From: Brachionus rotundiformis
Taxonomy: Eukaryota; Rotifera; Eurotatoria; Ploima; Brachionidae
Assembly (NCBI GenBank): GCA_016802295.1
Contig: JAESIW010000020.1
Coordinates: forward strand, 4,626,821-4,690,820
Direction of reading: 5' to 3'
Length of the DNA stretch: 64,000 nucleotides
A program made the position numbers and the translations under genes. This document shows, one piece after another, positions 35,929-48,300 of this stretch; position 1 is the first letter of the stretch; every line of letters starts with the position of its first letter. The notes under the pieces were generated by a model that saw only the letters and a list, made by a program, of their open reading frames with translations, was not told the origin of the DNA and searched no databases.

Positions 35929-38613
35929 TCATTTTGGTAAAAAACGATCATTAATTTTTGGAAAAAAATTTGAGCTATTAACTGAACTGTTGCTACTAGT
36001 ACTTAATTTCGTATAATCTCTGTTCAAATCATTTGAATCATTTCGATTTTTTAGCGGTGGAAGAATTCCTTTAGGATCTTTCTCTTCATTGGAAAATTGG
36101 CCTGAATTTTTCATGCTTGTCCTCGATGAAATGCGCTCAATTTCTTCAATTTGATGCTCATCTGTTTCATCGTATCCCAATGCACAATCATATTCTGCTC
36201 TAGGAGTTACCTGCTCACTTTTGTTTTTCCAGAAATTTTCTCTTTCTTTCAAAACCTCTAGAGCCTCATCAAGAAAAGAATGTTCTGATTGACTTACTAG
36301 AAATAGGAATAAGCAATAAAGTAACAAAAAAAAAGCCAAAAATACCTGAAGGAGTTCGATGAGATTCAACTATTTGATATAGGCCCTCATTTTTGGCTTC
36401 ATCCAACAGCATTTTAATAAGATTCTCATTCATTTGTGGCATTTTATTCTCATAATTTTCTTCCAAATTATCATTCTCTTCGATCAAAGTTTCCAGTTTT
36501 TTCAATTCTCTAAATTCAAAAATATAATCAAAAAATTAAAATTGATTTGAGACTTTACCGATCGCCATTTTCTAGTATATTTTGACTATTTTCTGTGTAA
36601 TACTCATCGATTAACTGTTTGAGTTGATCTTCGCTAACAACGGAGACTAATGATTCTGGTCTCTTAAAATTTAATTTTATTATTTAATTGCTTTTTAAAT
36701 AGTTTTAAAAAATATCCTAAAAATACAATAATTAATTGTGTGTTGTCTTAATTAAAATGGATAGAGTTTAAAATTTTACCATGTCAGGTGTAGGTTCTGC
36801 ATCTTGATTTATTGTTTTTATTTTTTCCAATTGAGAATCGAGGTATTTTAATCTGGTCTCTTGCTCCCGAGAAATTCTTGCCTCTCTGATAAATTTGTCA
36901 CCAAATTCATTTTCGTCAAATTCATCGTTAAGCTTTATTTGTTTTTTTTCAGGGCCCTAGAAACAAAAATAAATTTGTATCCAAAACAAATTATATTTTC
37001 CTAACTAATTTATTGTTGTTTTTTTTTTGGTTTTTAAAGTATTTTTATAATTTCAAAATTGGAATCTAAATTTGCCAAAAAACCAAATAATTAGCAAACA
37101 ACTCTTTGAACTTAAAATTTAATTAAAACTAAAATCTTTTCAACAGCTTGAATTTAAAAAAAAAAAACATTAAAAAAATTATGAAATTACCAGTATTCCA
37201 TTGTATGCATCTTGATCTACAGTGAATGAACTGAATTGAGATTGTGATATTCCACTAATACGACTCATAGTACTTCTTGAATAGTTTCGCTTTTCCAGAG
37301 CTGTGTCAATGCGTTTTAATTTTTCTAGCTCATCATTATTAGGTCTAAAACCATCTCCGTCAGATAATTGAATCAATTTTGGATTGTATTCAACTATCAT
37401 GGTATTATCTTGATTAAATTCGGTAAGATCTGAATTCTTCCCATCCAAATTGTCCATGTCAAGTAATATTTCATTTAGTCTTTGCTTTTCTTCTTCAGTC
37501 ATTGCCAAAACACCGCTTGCATCCTGTGCCAACTTTATATTTCTTTGAATAAAATTTTTTTCGCTATTTTTTTTAGTTTTTAACTTCGAGTTTTCTTTTA
37601 GAGAAGATTTGGTCTTGGTAGATTGAGAAAAATTTGTCGAGGTCTCTGATTTTGATGGCAGACTATTATTTGGCTCAGTTTTATGAGTTTTTGGAGTTTC
37701 AGGTCTAGAGCCATTGATACTATCATTTTGATCAAGCACTTGAGTTTTAAAAACAGGAGTTAGCATTTCAGAATCATCTAATTCTGAACTCTTTTCCAAA
37801 TCAGCATCAAGATCAACATGAGTCAAAGCTAGAAAATGTGCTGTATTTTCAGCTTCTGATTTTGTTTCTTTATGATCAGTAGTGATTCTTAGAAGCTCTA
37901 GTTCAGCTCGATTTTTTTCCATCAAAGCAATTGTCTCTTTTTTTACTTGTTTTTCTTTTTTCATTACTAGATTTAGCTTTTTGTCCAATTTTCTCATTTG
38001 AATCCATGCTTGGCGTAATTTGGGCTCTAGGTGATTCAAGTCAGAAGTATCTATTTCATCGTCATTATTTAAATTTCTAAAATATTCATCGTCGAGCTTT
38101 TTGTCCTCAATAGATAATGGTTCTTGTTGCTCAGGAACATTTTGGAATGATAAATTTTCATCATCTGATTCTTCTTTAAGAGTATCAGCTTCTTCGGATT
38201 CTTCGTTATTTTCAGTTCTTAAACTATCTTCATAAGAATAAGTGCTTTCTTGAGAAAAGAATAAAATATATATAATAGGAAACAATTTTGTGATTTACCT
38301 TTTAAAAGTTCTACAGTATCTATTGAATCTCGACCTTCATTTTCAAAATTAGATTTAACATTCTCTACATCATCCTTTAAGTCATCCTTAAAAATAAGTC
38401 GCCTCTATTATATTTACATTTAATTTAATTAAAATCAATCAGTTAAATCTAATTATTTATTAAAATAAATTTATAATGAAATAAATTTTCCTTTTATCTT
38501 TTAGTTTTTTAAATTTAAGTAATTGTTTTTATGAATGAATAAAAAGTGATTATGATTATCATTTTTAATTCAATTAAAAAAAAAATATTTTTACTTACAC
38601 TTTGATTATTCAT
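35929..38613 (-). CDS. FSIP1: FSIP1-like fibrous sheath-interacting protein
   Basis: FSIP1 is a coiled-coil protein linked to the sperm flagellum and ciliary transport. Exons: 38613-38599, 38386-38299, 38248-37191, 36956-36780, 36662-36559, 36509-36346, 36296-35929; about 657 residues. After an acidic N-terminus comes LEPKLRQAWIQMRKLDKKL and a basic coiled coil, resembling the conserved FSIP1 segment. Further on FIQRNIKLAQDASGVLAMTE followed by EEKQRLNEILLDMD is the second conserved segment. The C-terminal exons are charged coiled coil (EFGDKFIREARISREQETR, LKKLETLIEENDNLEENY) and then a Ser/Asn-rich tail. Both conserved segments lie in one large exon of 1058 bp. Together with SAXO this gives two axoneme-related genes in the window. 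Family assignment is by motif memory and is good but not certain. Confidence 0.78.
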
Positions 38614-38790
38614 ATTGCCTATCTAATTTAAATAAAAATTAAATTGATTATATCAAAAAATATTACTTAAAAAATGAACTTTTTAAAGCTCAATTTTAAC
38701 TAAAATAAAAATTTTTGGTCATAAACAATTTATTTTCTATTATCTAATAAATAAATGATTTTAAAAAATATTCAATTAAAACTTTTAAAA

Positions 38791-41570
38791 CTATTTTCTA
38801 TTTATTTGAAATTTTGTGATCTTATAATCAGAGCGTAATTGTACAAACGATTCGATCGTGTCTTTACTTAAGAGGACCTTAATTAAAAAAAATAAAGTTA
38901 AATAAGGCATTTAAAAGTGAACATATTTTTTTACCAAATTTTCACCAGAGCATATTTCCTGTAAGTTCTCTGGTTTGACAACAAGAAGATTAGTTAAGGA
39001 ATATAAAACAGTAAACAATTTGTCTACCACAGGACAATTGAAATTTTTCGCACACAACCTATATTCATTTATATCTCTAATCATAGCCATAGCTCCTGAA
39101 ATTAAAATTTAGCCTAAGTATTGTAAACACTTTTGAAATATTACCAAGTTCGTTGTATTCAAATTTTAACAAATGATCATATATACATCTATGAAATTTA
39201 ATACCCAATTCCCTCAATGCATTGTTAACATTCTTTCCATCAAGACAATTGTTTATTTTGGTTACTTGGGTATCGATAACTTTTATTGCTTTGCCACAAG
39301 CTGTGGTCGATTGGTTTGATATTTCATCATTTTCAGACTTAAAATCACTCTTTTTTTGTTCAGTTTGTAAAACATGTCTAATGTGATTACATATTACTGT
39401 AAATGCCCTTCAATTAAAAGATAAGAGAATGGTTTGGATAAGAGGATGATTACTTTTCTAGACCAATGTCTATTTTTGCTTCCAGATCAGTACAAATTTG
39501 ATTTAGTTTGTTCATTATTTTCTGATAATAAGGAGAATTCCTAAAAAAAAACTATTAGAAAAACAAGAAAAAATAATTAAGTTTTGGCTTACATGACAGG
39601 TGGTATAACACTGACATTGGTAAACTGTTCAAAAAGATACATCAAATCGTTCATTTGCTTAAAGAAGGGGAAAATATGCAGATTCAATTCTTGTCTACAA
39701 TCTATTGAAGGTAGAGCATTTATATGAAGGTCAAGGGAATAGTATAGATGATCTCGGCAAAGGTTCTGACAAACTATCTCATACATGTCATCAATTGCTT
39801 TAGGCTGACTATTTACTTCACATAACTTTAAATTTTAAAAATTTTAATTTTAATACTTTAAATTTTTAAAACAAAATACATACTAGAAGCGATCTGTTAA
39901 TTGATTTTTTGGCATCATCGATACATAAAGTTGTAACATCACTAGATAGAAACCTATCATCAATTATTTCGTTTGTAGGCTTGGAAAGCAAATTGGAAAC
40001 AAAACTAGAATGAAAAAAAATTATGTTAAATAAGGGAAAAAAAACTAAAAAAAACCCATATTGTGTTCGTTTGGTATGACCAATTTTTTCATAAAATCTT
40101 TCCAAATGAGCTTTGAATTTGTTTTGAAGGTTTGTTTTTTCCAAACTGTAAATATTAGATTTTTGTAGAAAATATCATTTAAAAACTTGTTTAAATTTGT
40201 GTTCTTACTTAACATAATTTTTTAAATGACTTTGAAAAACTTCGCTTGATAATTTGTTGAAGAAAGTACTCTCACTGGAAACCTTCATCAATTCAGAAAG
40301 TTCTTTTGATATTTTTTTGGTCCTGAAAAAATTTAATTATCTATTTTTCTTAATAGTTGTCAAATTAATTTTACTTGTTGAAGTATAAATAAAGCGTATC
40401 AAGGTACTTTTCAAGATCAGTTTCTCGATATTTTTCAAGATTATTGGTCACAAAAGTCTTAATCAAATATATTACTAAAAAATGATAAAAAAAATTTTAA
40501 AAAAATACATAAACTCTATCTAAAAAGAGATCTTTTACAAATTGTTCCATTATTCTCTCATTATTTAAGAACACTTCATTAATTATCTCATTTGTCTTGA
40601 CGCAAAGTGGCATTATTTCTGAAAAAATATCATTTGAATTTTTTATAGGCTTAAAATATTAGATTAACTAATTAAAAAGTTAAAATTTCAAATTAAATCA
40701 AAATACCGTTTGCAGATTTTTGATGAACTCGTTAACACATTCTTGATAGTTCTAAAAATTAGATTTTTAAAGAAAAAAGGCCTTACAAATTACTAAACTT
40801 AAAATTACCTTAAAATTAGACAAAATGTTCAAAAATTTTTTCATTTCTTTTCTATCATTTCTATAGAAAGCATCGTGGAATCGCTGAATAAGTTTGATCT
40901 CTATATCCGAGTACTTTTGTAGGATTAAGGTGTTTGCCTTAATAAATCTAATACAAAAAAATATTAGAAAAAATATCAAAATAATTTTTCTTGCCTATCA
41001 TCAGTCAAATCATTAGATAAAAGATGAAGTTTGTAAATAACTTCTGCAGCTTGTTCCAATTTAGAATCGTCTGCAAAAACGCCAGTATTATCGATTCCAT
41101 CCATAAATTTGTCAAAATATTTGGCAGTTTTGTGCGATTCAAATAAGTTTAATCTTGGTCTGTTTAGGTTTTCCAATTGTGAGCCCATGTCAGACATTGT
41201 TGATGATACATTACCAATTCGCTTGTCCAAAACACTCAAATATTCATAGGATTCTTTATAAGAATTTTCCAGACTCAAAATTTTTTCTTTACAGCTATCC
41301 TTCTCTTTTTGACATTCAATCTCCAAATTTTGTATATTTTGCCTGGTTTTATCATTAATCAATTTCAGATCATCGATAGTCTTTTTGAATATGTTTTCAA
41401 GAAGCAATGGATCAAAATCGGATTGGCCAACACGTCCATCAGTCGCTTTGTATGTTAAGTTCTCAATTAAATTATCAACGCTGAAATTTTGCTTCGAAAG
41501 AGGTATAAAAAACAAAAACATTACTTAATTAAATTACCTGTTCGATTTCTTTTAAAACCAAATGAGCCAT
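38791..41570 (-). CDS. EXOC5: Exocyst complex component 5 (Sec10)
   Basis: EXOC5 is a core subunit of the octameric exocyst that tethers secretory vesicles to the plasma membrane and is needed for ciliogenesis. Fourteen exons: 41570-41538, 41491-40995, 40947-40809, 40751-40707, 40649-40509, 40457-40375, 40322-40209, 40145-40056, 40004-39884, 39825-39593, 39540-39454, 39407-39145, 39095-38935, 38877-38791; 697 residues against 708 in human. Matching landmarks: DNLIENLTYK, a coiled coil, KYFDKFMDG, EAAEVIYKLHLLSNDL, KYSDIEIKLIQRF, KSDFKSENDEI, CLDGKNVNNALRELGIKFHR, ICSGENLVLLSKDTIESFVQ and LRSDYK. The second intron starts with GC rather than GT. No frame disruption was seen. Confidence 0.93.
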
Positions 41571-42379
41571 TGTATTTTTTTAATCAAAAAATATTTTCCA
41601 AGATAAACTTAATTAATAAGACAACAAGAAAAAATTATTATAATTTTGAATATTTGTTTCTATACTAAAAAAATAAAAAAAATTACTAAGAGGTATATGA
41701 GTAGAAATAAAATAACAATAAGCCAGAAAAGAATTTATTAAAATATCATACAAATATACTTAAAAAAATGATACTAGAACTAAAAAACAGAGCTAAATTA
41801 AAATAAAGTAATTTTTTATTTATCACAATTAAAATTAGCGTATTTCCTCATTTGATTATTAAAATATCATTAATTGATTTGATTTATTTAAATTGTGAGA
41901 TTTTTTACAAGAATATAAAAACAATAACCTAAAGAACATATCTCTTTTAATGAGACCATGCACTTAAGTACATCTCGCCCATGCTATAATTTTGTTAAGT
42001 TAAAGGTCATGCTCTAAAAGCGTAAAGACGCGTTTAGGTCCGCATCAAAAACTAAGTTTAATGCGTTAATCCTTAGCTTAACGCGTCACCAAAACTCAAT
42101 TTTAAAGTAAGAAATAAAAAAATTAATTTTTTATCGAAAGAGGCAATACGTTGGGTGTTATACTTCTTTTAGGTATAAGTAGATATCAATAAAACAAATA
42201 AAAGTAAAGATTGTAAATTTAACTTTGATCTAATATTCAGAATAGAGCAATTTCTAATCTTAACAATGATAATAAATATTCATTAAATACTTTTGTGAAA
42301 GAGATAATTTAGTTTTTAAAGATTTCAATTACTAAATACTTGGACAATCAAAAAAAGAGCAAAGAGAAATGGAATAAAT
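41571..42379. other. Intergenic flank left of lipoprotein copy 1, diverged copy of the flank at 52.8-53.1 kb
   Basis: No gene. Two blocks resemble sequence next to the second lipoprotein gene: about 41777-41840 matches 52835-52900 (AATGATACTA...TATCACAA) and about 42226-42275 matches 52988-53035 (GATCTAAT.TT.AGAAT). Between these blocks this flank has about 300 bp more, containing short inverted repeats GACGCGTT at 42027 and AACGCGTC at 42080, which may be a small inserted element. Confidence 0.6.
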
Positions 42380-45300
42380 TTAAAAAAAAAATTTATAATG
42401 CTCATAAATTTTATTTCGATAAAACGAAAATTGTCTAATACTAAATAAAAAAAATATCAAAATTTAAAAATGAATGAAACGCTCATATTAATGAATTCAG
42501 GCTCTTCCAAACGAAAAATCATCAACATCACCAAAGCGTGTTTCTACTCTCTCGCAAGCATTTACTCGAGGAGATTGTTCGGTAGACAATTCAGAAAGTT
42601 TTTCAACAACTTGCTCAAAAACTTGTGGCTTTCGAATGTAATTAATATTAAAGACATTTCCATTGGTCTTGGTTGCAAGTCTAGTACACAAATCAAGTCT
42701 GTGTTCAAAACGATAACTTTCAACAGAGTCTGTATCGACTTCAAGAGAACCTTGTTGAGTCAAGAATACTTTGTTTTGACCATATCCGATAATATTTTCT
42801 CCAAAAAGATCGCGGTCAACTATTTTATATTCATCCCATGAGCTTACAATAATATTGCGTTTTGATAGCAACCTTTCCAATAAAACAGCGGCTCTGCTCG
42901 AGTATTGAACACAGTTTCCACAGCCAACAATAACCAAGTGACGGTTTTTAGCCAATCTGTTTGTAAATAAGCTACCAGCCAAGAATAAGGCATTGTATAA
43001 ATCATCTTTTTCTATATCGCTGGTTTTTTCTTCGGCTAGTGTTTGATAAGCACTCTTAACATCAAAATTAAAAGTTTGACCATTTTCTGATTGATAAACT
43101 GATGCACCATTATTTCCAAGAACTTTTACAAAATAGTATCTGTCTTGCGCTTAATTAAATAAGTAAAATTTAATTGACAAAATTTTTAAAATATAACTAC
43201 GTTTTTGAGCTAAAAGCCTTCTTGCACTATTTGCTAGATCAATAGAATATTTGGACTTATCACATGGAAGCAAAACAAATACGTAGTCATTTCCATTTTC
43301 GAAAAGATTGGCTGAGCTGCCGGAGACTTTTTCGCCAATAAAAAACGATTTTGATTTTGCTTGGCAGTTATCTACAAAAAATAATAGAAATTTTTTGATT
43401 TTTCAATGATGAAAAAAAACAAACAGCATTCATTTGGCGCATCAATATGGATTGAGTGCAGTTTAGCATGATGAACAAAAGCTTTCATTACATAACACTT
43501 GTTGTCTGCGTCAGCATTTACGGCAAGTTCACATAATCTTTGCCATCCAGTTGGATTAATTGCCTAGAAAAACAATTGAAAATAAATTGAACATTTTTAA
43601 ATATTTTCTTACCTGAATAGCGTTTCTGAATACAGCTTTTCGATGCTTTCCGAAAATTGAATAGCAAGTTTTAACAGCTTCATCACTTGGATTTCTCATT
43701 TGGAAATTAGGTAATCGACATGATTTGTCCAAATACCAGTAATCCTCCTCGACTTGATCCAAATTATGGTTCGATTTGCCCAAAAGACCATTTACTTTTC
43801 CAGTGTACCATCTAGTCAAAGCAACACTGCAACTCTTTGAATCTTCATAGCATGTTACTAGTAAATCTTTATTAACTTCAACAGAGATTGAATTGAACGA
43901 TCTTTTCACAGTTATTTTAGCATTCTTATCATTTAGTTCAATTGTATGAGGAAGTGCAAGAGGTCTATTATTGATTGAGGCAGAGCTTGGACTGATATCA
44001 ATTGAAGGCTGCCCGTATGCACTCACACTAATCCAAGCTTTATCAGTAAAACTATTCAATATTACACTAAATTGATTTCGTGTTAGCTCATGAGCTAAAA
44101 GATATTTGCATCGTGCTTTTAACAATTGAGATTCACTATTGAATGTAACTAAATTTCTTCTGTTAAATATATGACCAACGATAGTATAGTCGCTTAGTGA
44201 TCGTGGTTTATATTTATGAATCAACGATCTAATATTTGCACCCTGAATATTTCTGAGTAAATTTGACTTGACGGATAAGAATCGATTTCCTAAGCGTCTT
44301 AGATTATCTCTATACTCAGCATTCAATTGGTACAAATTGCGTGCATTATACACTGGACGTTGAGCAACTAGATTGTTATCAAATTGGCTGGCCATTCTAT
44401 TCAATTGGTTATCGTTGTTATAACTAATCATAGTTAAACGTGGAACAAATCTAGCAAGTGTCTTGGAGAATGATCTAACTTTGAAGTGTAATCTATTCAC
44501 TCGTCTGGCTAATTCATTGTACTTGATAAACAAACGTTTGTGAAGTGGTAATTCTTCTAAAGCTTTTGTTTCTGCAGCATTTTGTTCCTCAATTACGTTC
44601 ATGTAATTTATTAGCTTATCTTTGGTTCCAGATGGTAGGAAATTTGAATAAAAGTCGAGTATCATCAAAACAAGAGCTTTTATTTCGCTTCTTACTTGTC
44701 TTCTATCGACTTTGATTTTGTCATAGGTTTGTTTTAAATCGCTGACAAGGGAACTGTATAGATCACCAAAGAATGAATTGAAATTGTTATTTTCTGATGC
44801 TCTTGATTGATCATTTTGTTTAGCTAATGTATCACTATAAATCATATTCCATAATCGATTCCATTTCAGACTGAGTTGTAAATATCTGTTGTCACCATCA
44901 CTTGTAATATCTTGGTCGTTGATATTTACAATACTGAGAGTTCCAGCACCAAGAATTTGATCATTATTAGAAGGTTTTCTAATAATTGCGTTAGCTAACG
45001 ATTCATTATAAATTCCAACATTTAGATTATATTTTTGCTGTGAACGCACTGCATTCAAATTAACATCAAAAACATTATAGTTTGAATCAAAGCTGCTTTC
45101 AAGTGTTGACAATATTTCTCCAGTTGATTTTTGTTTCAAATTCGAAATAACTACATATTTGCTATTTGAGTTTGACTCCGAAACAATTTCTGAAACATAT
45201 TCAGAATCATTAGGACTGACCAATTCGAGACGAATCAAACGATTTTCTGGATCATATTCTTTATCGACAGAAAATTGTATCAATTTGGCCAATCTAACTG

Positions 45301-48300
45301 ATAAATAACGCAATCGACCATTTAATTTATTAAATTTGTTTTCATATCTAATATTCAAAGATGGTCTTTGTAAATTCAATTCAACAGAAAATTGATTTGT
45401 TTCGAAATTAGAAGCAAAATTCGTGTTGACTTGTACTTCATTTTGTACATTGTTCAAAAGTAAATAAGATACTGTTGCATCAATGTTTGTTTCATTGAAG
45501 AGTCTTTTTCTGTCGATAGATAATTTCAAAGATTTGAATGATGGGCTTGAAGCTTCCGCAACCAATCGAGTGTTTGTCTTTCCGTAGTTGTCTCGTTTTA
45601 AAGTTAAATGCAAAACTTTCGATTTATCTTTGCCATAATCCCAGAAGTACTTAATATTTGATGAAAATTCGCGCTCGTTGTTAAAATCGTCATCATCATC
45701 AAATTGTTGTTCGGCGAGTAAAGCACGAGTTGATTGATATTCAACTTTTAGTTGTCGACTAGTTGGGAATGTTACTAGAAGATCAATATCTCGTTTACCA
45801 TCAGGCAACTGCTTTACACCATTAGCTTTTAGAGAATAGCCATAGCTCAATTCTACTGGAAGTTTACTTGACATAATTTTACAATCAAGTTTATTGTAAT
45901 AGCTCTGTTTGGATTCAATGTTCATTTCGCAATTTTTGTATGTATCGGTACCAAAATTAACATTAAGTAGATAATTTCCGCGTGAAAAATCATTTGTCGA
46001 AGGCTCAAGCTCACGTTTAAAGAAGAATTTTCCTGCAAATAATCTTGCTCCGTCTCTATCCCATTGAACTTCGATTGAACCGCCTTTTGAATAAAACTTT
46101 TCATGTTTAACTTCGATGTGTCTTGATTGGAAATAAAGATCAGACTGAAGATGAAGAATTGCATGAGTTGATTTTTGACCATCTCTATTTGCGTCAGCAG
46201 ATCGTTTAACTGTTAAGGCTTCTTTGACGAAAACCAAATTTTTACATTCAGCTGAGAGCAATAAATCTAACAAATAATTGTAAGACGGATTGACTTGTTT
46301 GTTTCTCACAAGTTTTGTTTCCAATTGACATTCGGATGTATCAAAAGTTTTCCCTGGAAGTATACGAGAAGCAACATTTGTTAATATATTTTGTGCGAGA
46401 TTAATTTTTGTACCAGAACATAAACTTTTAAATTGATCTGGCTCGTTAAACAAGTCTTCTACTAAATCATCATTTTCTTCACTGTTATCGTCAAGTCTTT
46501 CTTGCTTATTCTTGATACAACTTGTTCTCTCAATATCCAAATTTATGAATTTTGATTGATCATTGGCATTAATTGTGGAGAATTTAGCATTTATACCTGT
46601 CACTTCAGAATTTATTGGCTTTCTTGAATAGTCAATATTTAGTGATTTGAATAGCTTGTTTATATATTTATTATCAGATTCTAATGACCCTGAAATTGAC
46701 TTTGAGCTGTCATCCAAAGTTTTGCTAATAAATAATTTGTGTTTTAGATAATTGACTGCGCCAGGATCGCTAATTAATGCTGGGAAATTAGCTGTAAAGC
46801 TAGCATCTAAATCGAATTTTTTAGAAACTTTGTTTGTTGATGCTTTACACAAGGCCTCTATGTTTATGTTAAATTTTTTTGATTTTAATATCAAGTGATT
46901 TTGGCCATTCTCAAGGCGTCTCTTTGAATTTTGAATCATAAATACGTTTTTGGTACTAATTTCAAAGATGTAATCAAGGTTATCATTGGTTGAAGTTTCC
47001 AAAGTATTTGGTTCACCTTTTTTAGCTCGTATATTAAAAGTAATTCCATTTTGAATACTTTCACCATCTATGAATATTTCTAAATCTCTTTCAGCTTGTT
47101 GAACATCTAAATGTGCATAATTAAAATGAATATCATGGACACCAAAAGTTTTTTGTGGTTGATTTCTTTGATTTGAGAATTTTAAGTTGTATCTAAAGTT
47201 TTCTGGCAAATTAAGCGACGATTCAAAATTCTTCAAGTTCTCAAATTTGTATCGTACTGCACCAGACGATCTTACCTGCCTGTTTCCACCAAGAACTTTC
47301 AAATAATCAATATCAAATTCTTTAAAACCATTTGAGCTCAGTCTTATCTGAGCGTTTGGTTTGGTTTTCAAGGCAAAACTTCGCACATCGCCAATTTTTT
47401 TCATTTCATAATGAGCATCAATTTTAGTTCCAGTTACATCTAATTTTGCCTCAATAGATAAAACTTTGATCAAAATTCTCAACAATCCATCTGTTTTCAA
47501 GTCAAAATTCATAAAGTGTCTTTGTTTTTGCAAGGAACTTTCCAAATCCAATTGACCAGTTACACCTGCTGAATTTTCGAAAACTTTAACTTGCAAAGAA
47601 GAACTAAACGATTGTCTAGCAACTTCATTTGGGTTGGATCTGATATCGTCCAAGCAACCATTCAATGATCCTTCTAAGCTTACAAATTCGACACCATTTT
47701 TACTTAGTAAGAGTTTCAATCCTCGTTTGTTTGTATTTCTATCAACATTTCTAACATAGTCAAGAGTAACAGATTTAACTAAACTATTTGAATCGAGCTT
47801 AATCAATGATTTAGCTATTTTGCTTTCTCTATTTGACAAATCAATTTCAAAATTTTTTATTCCTATAGTTATGTGCACATTATTTAAATTGGCCTCATCC
47901 TGAATATTCTTTGTCAAGTATACAGTATACGGCAATGAAGCAGCTGTTTTGGGTGTTTGAACTTGAACTTCAAAATGATCTAAACGCATCGAAACAGGAT
48001 CAGCTTTGAATAAAACTTTTACATTGTGATTAATATTCTTCGGCTCATATTTAACTCCAACTTGCAGGAATGATTTTGCATTTGATGATGATAGATCGAT
48101 AGCGTGCGAAAATCTTACATTAACTGGAGATGTTAGAGTAAATCTCGGAGCAGTATATTGAATTGACAAGTCAACATTTGACTTTAAAAGGTTAAATGAT
48201 AAAACACCTGAGACTGACAATGTTGATGGTCGTTTAGTCTCCATTTTGAAATCGACATCATAATCATATTTAGAATTTGATCGAGATTTTAAGCTTAAGT

